From NCBI GenBank assembly GCA_029747585.1, contig JAPEVF010000610.1, forward strand, positions 1 through 27,669: a stretch of DNA of 27,669 nt, read 5' to 3'. Position numbers and translations under genes: made by a program. Origin of the DNA: Pleurotus djamor (taxonomy: Eukaryota; Basidiomycota; Agaricomycetes; Agaricales; Pleurotaceae). Of the stretch, positions 10,776 through 20,905 are shown piece after piece (positions within the stretch are counted from its first letter, which is position 1; each line of letters begins with the position of its first letter). The notes under the pieces are model-generated. The model did not search any database. It was not told where the DNA came from and saw nothing but the letters and a program-made list of their open reading frames with translations.

Positions 10776-12636
10776 ATGGTCCCAGAGCTACTTTCGGGGT
10801 CGTTCCTTTGTCCGCTATTTTTCGGGCTCATATCATCCGCATTGTGAGCTTCTTCACTCCATCTACCCGCCCCATCAATTACTGAGGCCACTACGGATAC
10901 AGACTCTACGGCGCCTTAAGCCTACAAGTTTATAGCTACTTCATACGATACCCAGAAGATACGCGCTCTGAAAAGCTTTCGGTACGTCATCACACTTCTC
11001 TACGCTGAGCTCGGCTTCATTTGAGTATCCGGGCTGTTTGATGTAGGTCGTCCTTCTCAGGAAAGTTGGCCAGCCTCGTCCACGTATATGGTACCTCTGC
11101 TGACATTGGATGCAACTAGCCTCACAGCAACAGCCTCCACTGCTATTGCTATTGCTCTGTCATACATCGTCTTAGTGATTTCTTGGTCGGACCCTTTGAA
11201 GCTGCTCGGCCCACTCTACTTGCGGTAGGTGACCTCTCCGAGCACTGAGCAGAGTCTTACCATCTGACACTGTTTCATCTGTCAGGGTAGTCAAACTGGA
11301 CATTCTGTGTGATGTGAGTCAGGTCATCTCAGAATCTTCGGCGGGGAGCCCAACCTTGGTGCTTGGTGTCCGTTGTTTTCACAGACGCTGGTGGTCAACT
11401 GTGTTCATATGTGAGTGATATAAGAGCTCAGAGTGCTTCGCTCTTGCTTATGTGGGCAATCATCAACCAGCCTTTATGGGAATAAAGCCTGGCGATGTAC
11501 GTATCGTTGCTTTCGCCTACCTTTAGTAACCATCAACGGCCCCATCGCCCTAGTGTCCTCAAAGTGCCATCGGAGTTTTCACACCGCAATTGTGAGTATA
11601 AGTCGGGATCCTTAGTAGCCACACTGACTACTCCACTCTTCCGTAGGCCTTTGTCCTTGTTGGTGAATTTGGTGAGACTCTCGTGTCCTTGTTCTTCGTC
11701 TTCCTGAGCCTTAGGGGGGCGCACAGGGGCCTCCGTTTGTAATGTTGTTTTCTTGAGATATGACCGCACACATTCGCTAACCGATCTGGTAGACTCTGTG
11801 GTTGAACTGTAATCACAATGTACTTGCTTGGTCTTTCCAAACTCCTGATTCACAATCGCCTAGCTGTCGCGAGCAGAGCGTCCTAGACATTCTGGATCGC
11901 CATAACGTACGTTTACAGGCACTCCTTGTCTCCTCACTATTAAGTGCGGATACTGACTTGGTCACGTTGGGGACTATTAAGACCGCGATATACACCCTCT
12001 TCCTACTCGCAACTTTCACAGACCTCTTCATGGCATCCGTCATTTGCTATTCATTACTTGGGAGTGCGAGTCTGTTCCCTCGGTGCGTTCTCATCACTGT
12101 TTGTGAGCCCTCAGCTTATTTCCATTTACTGGGTAGTACCCGGTCAAAAGTCTCGGTATTGATCAAATATACGGTCTCCTCCGGCCTTCTCACTAGGTGT
12201 TTTTAATCTTCTATCGTGATGGANGCCGTGATTTCTCATATCTTGTCNTAACAGTTTTATTGACCTTGCTGCACTTATTACGGTACTATGCTCTCAATTC
12301 TCAGGCAATAACTCTCACAATTATGTACCCCGAATATAGCATGTGGCATTATCATCGCCTCATTCTTTTATCTTCTTCGGCCTAGCCCTGCCACTTCCGT
12401 GTCGTACGCTCATTCACCCCTTGGTCAATATAGATGCTCACTCATAAATAGTATACGTGGTTTCGTATATCACACTGTGAGTATGGATCCTGCATGGCTA
12501 TTTCTAACCTGCTATCAAACTTGCTTTCCCTAGGCTGAATACCCGCCAAACCTCCCGTCACAACACGGTGACAAACATTATCGTTCATAGTAGCTTCGCT
12601 TCGGACGAGAGGAAGCCACAGCCTTCAGTAGATTGA
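10776..12636 (+). CDS. DUF6534-family multi-pass membrane protein, many small exons
   Basis: Exons that close in phase on the 5' side: 10776-10843, 10903-10981, 11061-11224, 11286-11313, 11385-11410, 11471-11496, 11554-11591, 11647-11671. On the 3' side: 11919-12082, 12137-12196, 12255-12282, 12340-12400, 12452-12476, 12534-12636. Family hallmarks are LQVYSYFIRYPEDTRSEKLS after the first membrane helix, NKAWRLSSK after the third, TDLFMASVICYSLL, PRTRSKVSVLIKYTVSSGLL and a terminal LLNTRQ. DUF6534 proteins are predicted seven-TM-like proteins of unknown function. The part between 11672 and 11918 could not be resolved; a few residues there are missing from the model, or the gene is damaged there. 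Two Ns (12224, 12248) fall inside one intron. Confidence 0.7.
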
Positions 12637-13120
12637 ATGTCTCACTGAGATTAGATTTGAACTAGACGCTTCCAGAAAGATCTTCGTAGCATCGAGAGTA
12701 GACGCTATCCATGGGTTTTTGAGCTTGAGTACTTGAATCACGTAGCTTCGTGAGCGCCGGATACCCTTTCTCTCATACTCCTTCCTGCTTGGAGGCTTCC
12801 CCTAAGAACCTACCAAAAAGTAATAGAGTATCATTACAGATTGAGGCTCTCTGTCGCTACTGACATAAGAGACAAAATACCCTACCCGAACATCCATGGT
12901 ACCGGTTCTTGCCAGAAAACTACGTTATCCGATCATCACCCAAGCACTGCTATTTCCCGCTTCGTCGACCTTCAAACCTCAAGCTCATGCTCCAGAAGGG
13001 AAGGTTTGACGTGTGACAAGACTAACGAGCATGACGTATGCCCAAGCTCAAGCTTCAAGCCCCAAGATCTTGTTGCTGCCCTAGCGATACCGGTAACCGA
13101 TGTTCTTCTGCTATCTGGGT
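12637..13120. other. Intergenic region between convergent genes
   Basis: The 3' flanks of the DUF6534 gene and of the minus-strand coiled-coil gene meet here. The open frame at 12841-13131 shows no domain. No terminator structure is expected in a eukaryote and none was seen. Confidence 0.5.
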
Positions 13121-14072
13121 TCACGGTGTAGCACTGGGGCGGTCATGTGTTCGATGTCTTTTCGGCGGCGAGTCTTCTCTACCAACCAGGGAGTCGACAC
13201 GGCCCCTCTTCCTGCCCGCAGCATCAGGGGAGCGAGGCGTCGCCTGGTCCCTCTGCTCCCTAAACGCCTCCCTCACACCCTCCAACTGCGTTCCTAGCTT
13301 GGTCACTTTCGGCGAATCCATGTCAACGTGGATAGGATTTCGTGGTGAAGAGCCCATAGAGGAGTTATCTGCTGGTACGGTAGAAGGCAAAGCAGGATCT
13401 TTTTGCAAAGCCTCTTCATATTTCTTCGTCAATTGCGCGTGCTCTTCCTTGAGAGTAAATAGCTGCCGCTCCACGAGAACTCTCTGCTTCTCAGCATTCT
13501 GCCATACTTTTTCGTCAGCATGTTAATTGACATAGTTCTCCGGAGCGGGGAAGAGTGACAGTAGAGTAGCTAATGATACTGACCTCGAGTGCTGCTTGTG
13601 CAATAAACCTTTGGTGATCGATCTTTTCTCTCTCAAATGTCCACTCAATCTCGCGTTGAACCAATAGTTGCTCAAAATCCCTGTTCTTATCATCTTCGCG
13701 ACGTTTCTTGCGTGATGCCCTATCCCTTGCAGCAAGTCCCAAAACGAACGGCTCGAGTACTTCAAGATGGGAAAAAATAGTCTTCCACGATGGCGCAGAT
13801 GGAATATCTACGTATTGTGCGGCCTCCGAATTTTGGCTTTCTCTTGGAAGCGTCCCCTCATCGCAGTCCTTGTCGGAGGGCCATGGCATACGAGCTGTTT
13901 CCTCCAAGTCAAGGAGCCAGTCAACCAGTTTCTGCTTCTTCTGGCGCTGCTTTGTGTACGCCGCCCGCAAAGCCCCCAAGGACCTTTTTAGATGTTGGAT
14001 TTCCTCTCTCTGCTGAGCGAATACTTCGATGTGCTTCAAGGCTGCCCCGGGTTCGCAGCAGAGAGTGTCCAT
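13121..14072 (-). CDS. Coiled-coil protein with basic C-terminus, function unknown
   Basis: Two exons, 14072-13584 and 13498-13121, join in phase 0 across an 85-bp intron with a good branch point (gctgac) and acceptor GGCAG, giving 288 aa. The N-terminal 50 residues (FAQQREEIQHLKRSLGALRA) and residues about 115-205 (REIEWTFEREKIDHQRF, RQLFTLKEEHAQLTKKYEEA) are rich in E/K/Q with heptad-like leucines, suggesting coiled coils. The C-terminus has clusters GRKRGR and PPKRHR that could act as a nuclear localisation signal, next to Ser-Pro sites. I do not recognise a family. It lies head to head with another coiled-coil gene, 472 bp apart. Confidence 0.7.
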
Positions 14073-14544
14073 GCGAGAGAGCTTTCAATGTGAGATTATG
14101 GCGTAGTTGGAATGCTGGTGCTGGTGAAAAGAGAGAGACGGCTTCAGTTGTGTGATTTGGAATATTCGGATGTGACACCAACCAAGTCCTTCGGCGTGTA
14201 GGAGGCTCCTAAGGGTGCGACAGGGATATTCGCTGTTTCGGAAGTAGTGTCTCTTTATGGTACTTTCATGCTTTTAGAAGGCCATAATGTCATATATGCA
14301 AGAGAACAAAGGTCTTCGAACGGCTCAAAACGCTCATTGTCCGCAAATTTGCAGTAATGGTGAATTTCTGACTGATCAGGAGTCCGGCCGAGCGTCTGTG
14401 GGCGTCTATCAATTAAATCTGCTTCTTTTTCACCCAATTTCTTGCTGTCCTTTGACCGCTTCCTCTCTTTACCATCTCTGGCCTCAAAGAGGCTGCAAAG
14501 ATATCAACGTCTAAGAAGGCTCCGCACCTGTGACGTCGCATCGA
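14073..14544. promoter_or_regulatory. Bidirectional intergenic region between two coiled-coil genes
   Basis: 472 bp separate the start codons of two divergently transcribed genes (14072 minus and 14545 plus), so both promoters must lie here or overlap the 5' ends. The open frames inside (for example 14287-14514) are unsupported. No clear TATA element was identified for either direction. Confidence 0.5.
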
Positions 14545-17312
14545 ATGGATGGCAATACCTATGACCAGGGGGAAGAAGCATGGACCCCGCAGAAGACACA
14601 GACGCCCCGCAGGAATCCTACGACTAACAGAGGCGAGGACGGAGAAGGATACACGACGTACGTGCATTATTTGATATGGTGTGGAGTCGACAAATGATGC
14701 TGCGAATGGAAACAGGGAGGAAGAGATGTGGATCACTGGGACTCCTGGCGACGGTCAACAAGAGACGCGTCATTTGGGAAACCCGGATGTTCGGAGTCAT
14801 AATAATATGGTAAGGACTTGAATTGATGCTTATTTCTCTACGTAGTACGTACTCATTGAAAATTGTTCCAGCCTGCTGTTTTTGGCAAGGCGCCAACGAC
14901 CGTTGATGACCCTTCTTGCAATTCGCACTCCCAGCCTACCTTGAAGATCACAATTCCTGCCCGGCTGACTTCGTTCGTCTCAAGCTCTCACAGAACCTCT
15001 GCCGAATCACCCCCTCCCCGCAAGAAATCTCGCACTGAACACACCGCTGAGTCAACTTTCGACGAGTTGGACTCATCAGGGTTGAACGGCTCCTACTGGT
15101 CGTCCAACTCCAGCAAATCACGTCGGAGACCAGCAAACGTCCCACCATGGGATCTTCGTGAACGCCCCAAGCTCAAACGACTCCGTCGATACACTCGTTC
15201 GACCCAAGCGAAGATTGTTCGTGATGGTCTTCCTGCTTCAAGTCAAAATTTGGTGATGCCTTCGGAAGTTTCAGAAATTCCGGACGGAATACGACGCTCT
15301 CACCGTCGTGAGTGTTCAGCAATTTCGAGCTATCAATCACACGATGATGACAATGACTCATCAGATACCATCGCTTCCGATCCTGGTGATCCAGACTTTG
15401 TAGTGTCTGATTCCGGCCCATCTCCTCATGATGACCACGATCATTCTGCTCCCCAGGCGATTCCGAGCCCATCCTTGGATTCCTTGTGTCTTGAATACCC
15501 CTTTTACAGACGAAGCAACCCTCCGCTTCCTCGTGGATCGAAGGCCGCGCTGGAGTCTTTGGACCCAATTGTTCCGCAAGAGAATAGTGCGCTGCGCCGC
15601 GAGACTTTGGTAGATAACCCAACGTCGGTTTCCGATGGCGGTCCACTGCAAGCCCTACAAGGGCAAGATAGTGTACCACTCGCATCTCCGAAGAACCTCA
15701 ACACAAATACCCCTTCCTCTCCTACCACTCCTAAATCTACGCACTCAAGCGATCCCATCATCCAACCTGACTTACCTCAAGATGCTTCGTCCAACGCCGT
15801 GCAAATTCAAAATGCCAACCCCGACCTGGAACAGCTGTCACTTATGACTGTGGAACTCGTGTCTTCCATTGCGGAGATGAAATCAGACCTCGAGGAAAAG
15901 ACAGCGAAGGTCAAGGATTTGGAGGAGAATGTCAACGAGCTGCATGCCGAGATGGACTTCGTGAAAGATCTGCTTAAATGGGAGAAGAAGAAGCTAGCGA
16001 AGGAAAAGGCGTCGATGCAGACTGAGAGGGAACTTTGGGCGAAGGAGAAGGAGCAGAGTGACTTTCGGTTGAAGAGGTTCCAGGAGGAAAAGATAGTTTT
16101 GGAGAGAGAAAGCGATGCGCTGAGGAAGAGGCTCAAATATTTGGAAAGCGGGATTGAACATTTGAAGATGAAGTTGGAAGAGTCGCACTCGGTGTCATCA
16201 TTGGGTAGCACGACCCCTGCACTGTCCGCAGCATCACCGATACGAGACGGCGAAAACGACCGAGAACCTATTAGACAAACTTATCCGCCCTCAACAAAGC
16301 GAACACAGAGTGAGTCATCCAGAGCTTTCATTACCAATATTTTCTCTTATTATCCATGTTACAGCGAAACCTGGCATGATGGGGAGCCTCATTCTTACCG
16401 AGGTCGCTTCTTGGTCGGCTATGTCGATTCTCTTAGAACAAACCTCATTGGTGCTTGTGAACGATGACCCTCACCAACCATCCCGTCAAGATCTTATGGA
16501 TAAAATGGTTGGACTATGCACGGAACGCGAGAAGTTCTTGTTCAAGTTCTCTGGAGCTCTTGCGCTCGGATACACGGCGGACCCGAGTGCAGGGGAAGCT
16601 CATTCAAGGGGACTGGACGGCGGAGAATGTGGTGAAGGGGAACACAAGACTGATGGGATGGGACGTTCGGGAGGAGCAGAGAGAGGCAGAGATGCAGTAC
16701 GAATCGACGACGAAGTTAGAGGACAAGGCAACGAAGTGAGGGCCGTTCATCTTGAACCGATGTTGGAGGAGGTTCGAAAGCTTCAACCCAAGAAAACGGA
16801 GATCGGGAATGTACGGAGCCGAGGCGGAGTCGAAAACACGTCGCTCACTACCAAACCCACCTCCTGGGGTGTCTCCTCCTCCTCCTCCTCCTCCTCGTCA
16901 AAGTCTTCCGGTGCTTCAGGTCCACTTGACAGGCTTTTTAAGGACNGATAAACATGAATCCAGAGGAGAGGCTACCCCTCTCAGGATAAATCAACTGCCA
17001 CCGGTTTCGACTGAAAGCAACCTGGAAGCCTCCTCAGCTATCCTCAACAACTCGCAAGATGGGGTTTCTTATTCGTCTCCTTCGTACGATGCTAGTACAC
17101 CCTACGGTGCTATACGCTTCCAGACAACGCTCTTAGGGGGAAAACTCAACCTGAAGCGAAGTTTACCGTCAGTCGACCTAGCAAATTCACCTTCACCTCC
17201 TCTGTCCTTACCCCCGCGGAAGAGGCGTGTAGCTCACGTCGCTCGGGAAAACCTTGAGGGGTCTGGAGATTTTGCCCAACAGACATCTTTTTTGAACCGT
17301 GAAAACCCGTGA
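14545..17312 (+). CDS. Large Ser/Pro-rich coiled-coil protein, function unknown; apparent frameshift at an N
   Basis: Exons 14545-14657, 14716-14809, 14872-16309 and 16365 onward join in phase (introns of 58, 62 and 55 bp). The start ATG at 14545 gives MDGNTYDQGEEAW. The N-terminal third is Ser/Pro/Asp-rich with a basic patch PPPRKKSR near residue 115. A long E/K-rich coiled coil spans about residues 387-509 (for example EERESDAL-type heptads around 16090-16170). The frame of exon 4 runs through a (TCC)n serine run to LDRLFKD and hits a stop right after N16946; leaving the N out continues it into DKHESRGEATPLR to a stop at 17310-17312, about 863 aa. Another frame is also open and more coil-like between about 16580 and 16736, so further indels are possible. 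No family recognised. Confidence 0.65.
16874..16896 (+). repeat. (TCC)n trinucleotide microsatellite in coding sequence
   Basis: About eight TCC units inside exon 4 of the coiled-coil gene, read as poly-Ser in the main frame (about residue 717) and as poly-Pro in the neighbouring frame. Such runs often vary in length between strains. Confidence 0.85.
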
Positions 17313-17946
17313 TACTCAGCTCCAGTACCACACACCTACTTACTATAATTCGTCAACCATTCGCAGCACAGTCTGCATTGCCTTCTTACTTGCCCCTTAT
17401 CATTATTTCTTGTCGTGCTCTTCGAATGCTTTCGCTACTATTATCTACCTACCTTCATCAATGCCTCGCTGGGTATTTTTGTACATGCTTTCTTGTGCTT
17501 TCCCTGCTTTCCCTGAGCTATCGACTCATACGTACTCGTTTTACGAAGTTTGACTCTATGATACTTACAGTTAGGACTAGTGCTCAGCTGGCCATCTACC
17601 ACCATAGGGTGCGTTGTGTCTGGCTGTTCCTTATTTACCTGGTCAAGCGACGCTTCCGCTCCTATCCCCTGTTCCATGGACTTTAGGGCAGCACTTTGGC
17701 TTCAAGCGCCGTTTGAGCGCCCAGACGTCTCAAACTCTTCCACCTCTTCTCATCAACCTCATCTCCCCATACTTTCGATATATGTCGACGCAAGGAATAT
17801 TTTATAGTTGTCTGCATGTAACTGCTTTTCTCCGGGCTCGTCAAGCTTCGGTCGCCTGATCGGCACGTATGCCAGCGACGCGCAAAATTTACGGTCGAAC
17901 GTTTGGGAATGGTGCCAGGAGCGCGGTCGGGGTAGTTAGAGAGTAG
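17313..17946. other. 634 bp with no confident gene
   Basis: This contains the 3' flank of the coiled-coil gene. A minus-strand frame at 17817-17683 (44 aa, SLRRHISKVWGDEVDEKRW) and the next one at 17677-17441 look somewhat coding and the second carries a GTAAGT, but I could not join them in phase. The 17-bp sequence at 17358-17374 matches 1336-1352. Confidence 0.4.
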
Positions 17947-18533
17947 ATGGGGACGTCACTAGAGAGAATGAGCTTGACTATTGTAAGTTTTGTGTAAATC
18001 TGAAATGATGAAGCTGGCTCTGACTCCAGGCTCGTGACTCTGCTTTTTAGCAATTTTTTTCACGGCTGTACCCCAGCGTACCAATAACTGGTACATTCCA
18101 CCTTGCGCTTCTATCTTGCGCGAAGCTCAGCTGGCTCGATGTGCTCCTGAACAATGGTCAGGATGACCGCGGCCTACCCACGTCGCAGGCACGAACTCGG
18201 AGAGCTAGCCACGGTCATACTCTCGGCAAGGTGTTTGCAATGTTGTTTCCTGTCTATTCATTGAAAACATGGAACAGGTGAGTAATCTTCTCTAATTAAA
18301 ATGGTGAGCCCCTCGCTGAATGTCAAAATAGCGTCCATGTCAATGTGGCCTCAGTTCTGGCGACGACTCTACTACCCGGAACAGGCGTCGCGATCGATCA
18401 ACGTTCAAACGTTCAGGCCTCAGGCCTCAGGCTTCGAAGGCGCAAGGTTCCATTGAGGAACGTCTCAGATCGTAGTGGAAATGACGAGCTGCGCCTGCTA
18501 CCCATGATCATACCAAGCTCTGCCCTCTGGTAG
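17947..18533 (+). CDS. Possible three-exon gene, unknown product
   Basis: ATG at 17947, then exons 17947-17982, 18051-18277 and 18332-18533 close in phase to give 154 aa. Introns are 68 bp (donor GTAAGT, acceptor TTTTAG) and 54 bp (donor GTGAGT). The product contains FHLALLSCAKLSWLDVLLNN and a basic RLRRRK patch; no family is recognised. Splicing a further intron at 18530-18591 also gives an immediate stop (TGA 18593-18595), although the following frame stays open to 18892. Splice-consistent frames of this length can occur by chance, so this is a weak call. Confidence 0.3.
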
Positions 18534-18595
18534 GTCATCACCCCCTTGAGATTGTTCGAATTGCACTCAATCCACTGGGCGATTCTGTTAGTTGA

Positions 18596-18892
18596 ATATG
18601 GCTGCTCAAACGTTCATCCCAGCGACTAGGAGAGCTCGCTCCTTACTTGGCGATGTTTGGCCTGCTCCTGCACCGCTCAAGGATGAAAGCGTCGTCTGTA
18701 ACACAGCTGAACATCATGCCTTGGAGTGAAGATAAATGTCGGGTTCTGCGTCGGGTATGTCGTCAATACGTTCGCCCTGCTGAATTGTGGTTGCTGATAT
18801 GCCGTCCTTAGGATTACTTGCATAATGCTTTGCTGCCCGCGATGGGAGATTCCTTCAATGAGGACGCATGGAATGCTAAGCCGCGACTATGA
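18596..18892 (+). other. Open coding-like segment downstream of the possible gene
   Basis: Frame 18596-18754 joins in phase 0 across a 57-bp intron (18755-18811, donor GTATGT, acceptor CCTTAG) to 18812-18892, ending in a stop. It reads QRLGELAPYLAMFGLL, NIMPWSEDKCRVLRR and DYLHNALLPAMGDSFNEDAW. It may be the 3' part of the gene above cut off by the TGA at 18593, or a separate remnant. No family recognised. Confidence 0.25.
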
Positions 18893-19909
18893 TACGCATT
18901 CGGACCCTACGTGGCCTCACCTGGTCAGAAACTGGTAGAAGGCAAGACCACGATGCAACCGCGACGTCAAGTCTAAATGATGGGGCGGTCACCTTAATTG
19001 GCGCTGGTCTTGGGAAGTCGCTTGTTCAATCTAGGACGACCACATCCCCCTTGCCCACGGTTTGGCCCCTTCGGCGTTGTCGTGGCTGCGCTGTCTTCCC
19101 GCGTCATACGACGGAAAACCCTGCCGTGCATTCTTCTTCGCAAGGAATTCTCTACACCCTCATCCTCTGAGTCAACCATGCACGATTATCGATCCCGTTG
19201 GGCCTGCTCTCAAGCGTAGCGGCTGTACGGTGTTCGCCCCTTTCTGCCGCTCTTGAGGACCATGTCGTCGAGTGCACCGGATTTCGGACGCATTTGTATT
19301 AGCTTGTGGACGCGGTCGGGGGTTCTAGGCACCCCCTTGATCAAGCAGTTGAAGACGATACTTGAAGGTCGCGGGCGTGGTCAACATACTTGTTGCCGTT
19401 GAACTGATGAGTGGCTTGAAGTGATTCGATGATTACAGCGGTCGATGCTCCTGAAGAAGGCCCTCGAATCCTTCCACAAGTCCGTTCTTCGATGTACTCG
19501 TCGACTTCGCCACGCCGCCACGCCGCGACGGCTCTACCACGCCTTGTATATATTGATGTACTGCTGCTCAGAAGAATGAAGGCAGGATACCGACGTGGAT
19601 CGATGTGACGTGATTGCTGAACCATCTTCTTGACTACTCTACTTATCTCTGATCTTCTGTGTATGCTTTCGATGTTCTCCACTTTGATCCCGTCCGCTTA
19701 CCTATCATTTGCATTGCTACCTCTGATAGGTTCACATCGATCACCTGTCATGCTATTCCTCCCTTACCAAGATAGTTGGTTTCCCAGAAACACCATGATG
19801 TCACTGTCATTTAATTCGTATGTATACAAGTATTCCCCTCGATATTCACAATTCAGATGTCCGAACGTTGTGCTAGTACTCTAGAGTACGATGGTCTACC
19901 ACAGTGAGC
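18893..19909. other. About 1 kb with no confident gene
   Basis: Frames at 18889-19170, 18998-19219 and 19630-19884 (plus) and 19682-19341 (minus) overlap each other without any recognisable domain. The minus frame contains a GTATGT donor after FNGN, near 19390, so an exon is possible, but two other frames of the same stretch are equally plausible. A CG-rich imperfect repeat (gccacgccgcc) lies near 19510-19530. Confidence 0.4.
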
Positions 19910-20530
19910 TCAATATACGCCCGCCCCCGATGAAAGTATCCTGTTCGGAAGCTCTCCCTTGACGCACGGTTCCCTGGCTTTAGTCGGCGATGTTCCTACG
20001 GCGGCTCCTGCAGATTTCGTAGGCTCAGCCTCCCTTGTGGGCGGACGAGATTCGGGCGGCGGAGTCTCGTCGATTTCATTTATGTTGCCACTGAGGATCG
20101 GTTCTTTGTAAGTCACTGTCGACATTCCATCCGCAGAAAACCATGTCAACTTTCCATTAGGAAAATGGATGGAAACGTCCCCATCGGGTGAACGACGAAT
20201 CGAAGGGCCCAGTCCGTGTTCCCATACAACGCCGCCGTCGTATTCTCTGGTGATGGTGCCTTTGTAGTCTGGGAACCAAGTGTTCGTGTACCGGATCTTG
20301 TCGCGTTCAATTTCGGACGTCCAGGTTGGCGTGAGGTGTGCGTCTAGCCCGCGTTGATCTAGCACTGTCGACAATGGACTCAAGTCTAGAGGACCTGTGT
20401 ATTCTTCGGGGGGAAGATGTTTAACCAGCTTGGGGTCGATGGTGGTGAACTTCGGAGCTTCGCTCTGCTTCTGGTCGATATTAGGGAGCCCATCGAAGGT
20501 GCCAGACGTCGGTCGAACTTGTTGGCTCAT
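19910..20530 (-). CDS. Single-exon protein of 206 aa with a beta-repeat-like middle, function unknown
   Basis: The frame from the ATG at 20530 (MSQQVRPTSGTFDG) to the stop at 19910 has no intron. The middle (about residues 95-160) has repeated turns of the type DGGVVWEHGLG, SPDGDVSIHFPNGKLTWF and SADGMSTVTY, which resemble the short beta repeats of the TCP10/CENP-J C-terminal domain; this likeness is by eye only. The C-terminal 45 residues are Pro/Glu/Ser-rich and look disordered. The frame is open further upstream to 20623, but the ATG at 20530 sits about 49 bp downstream of a TATA element, which favours it as the start. Function not assigned. Confidence 0.7.
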   Translation of the reverse strand: MSQQVRPTSGTFDGLPNIDQKQSEAPKFTTIDPKLVKHLPPEEYTGPLDLSPLSTVLDQRGLDAHLTPTWTSEIERDKIRYTNTWFPDYKGTITREYDGGVVWEHGLGPSIRRSPDGDVSIHFPNGKLTWFSADGMSTVTYKEPILSGNINEIDETPPPESRPPTREAEPTKSAGAAVGTSPTKAREPCVKGELPNRILSSGAGVY

Positions 20531-20578
20531 GTTGGGGGTCGAGAATGTAATTCCCTTTGACTTACCTCTAACGGAGCC

Positions 20579-20585
20579 TTTTATA
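20579..20585 (-). promoter_or_regulatory. TATA box of the 206-aa gene
   Basis: TATAAAA on the minus strand, 49-55 bp upstream of the ATG at 20530. The position fits a core promoter and argues against the longer upstream frame being translated. Confidence 0.5.
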
Positions 20586-20905
20586 GTACACGGTGGCGAG
20601 TGTGGCAGCCCGACAGGCCACAATCATTGGCCATATTTGAGACAATATCAACCTCGCTTTCCACATTCGCGAAGAGTCAACGAATGGACCACTCAGAGGA
20701 CAAAGGTAGTCCACATTTCTGACGGTGGCCACACAGCAGAATGAGATTTGACGTTAGAAGCTACGACAAGCCTCGAGTTACAACTGACGGATACTGTCAC
20801 CCGTACCGGGCGACTTTGAATTGGTACATGAGGGACTGGCAGCGCAGTAGCCCGTGGTGGGCTTGTGCACTGGCCATGATGTATGATCAGTCGCTCGGGT
20901 GGATA

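Noticed and set aside
10776..12636. Region first read as a decayed DUF6534 pseudogene because no long frame is present
   Set aside because: Fourteen exons chain in phase in two blocks with introns of 51-79 bp and match the family from the first to the last membrane segment, so a working gene is more likely; only 11672-11918 remains open.
15173..15685. Minus-strand frame of 170 aa
   Set aside because: It is the shadow of the plus-strand coiled-coil gene, whose frame continues for 1.4 kb.
16464..16739. Separate small gene starting at the ATG at 16464
   Set aside because: It lies inside exon 4 of the coiled-coil gene with no promoter spacing of its own; treated as an alternative frame instead.
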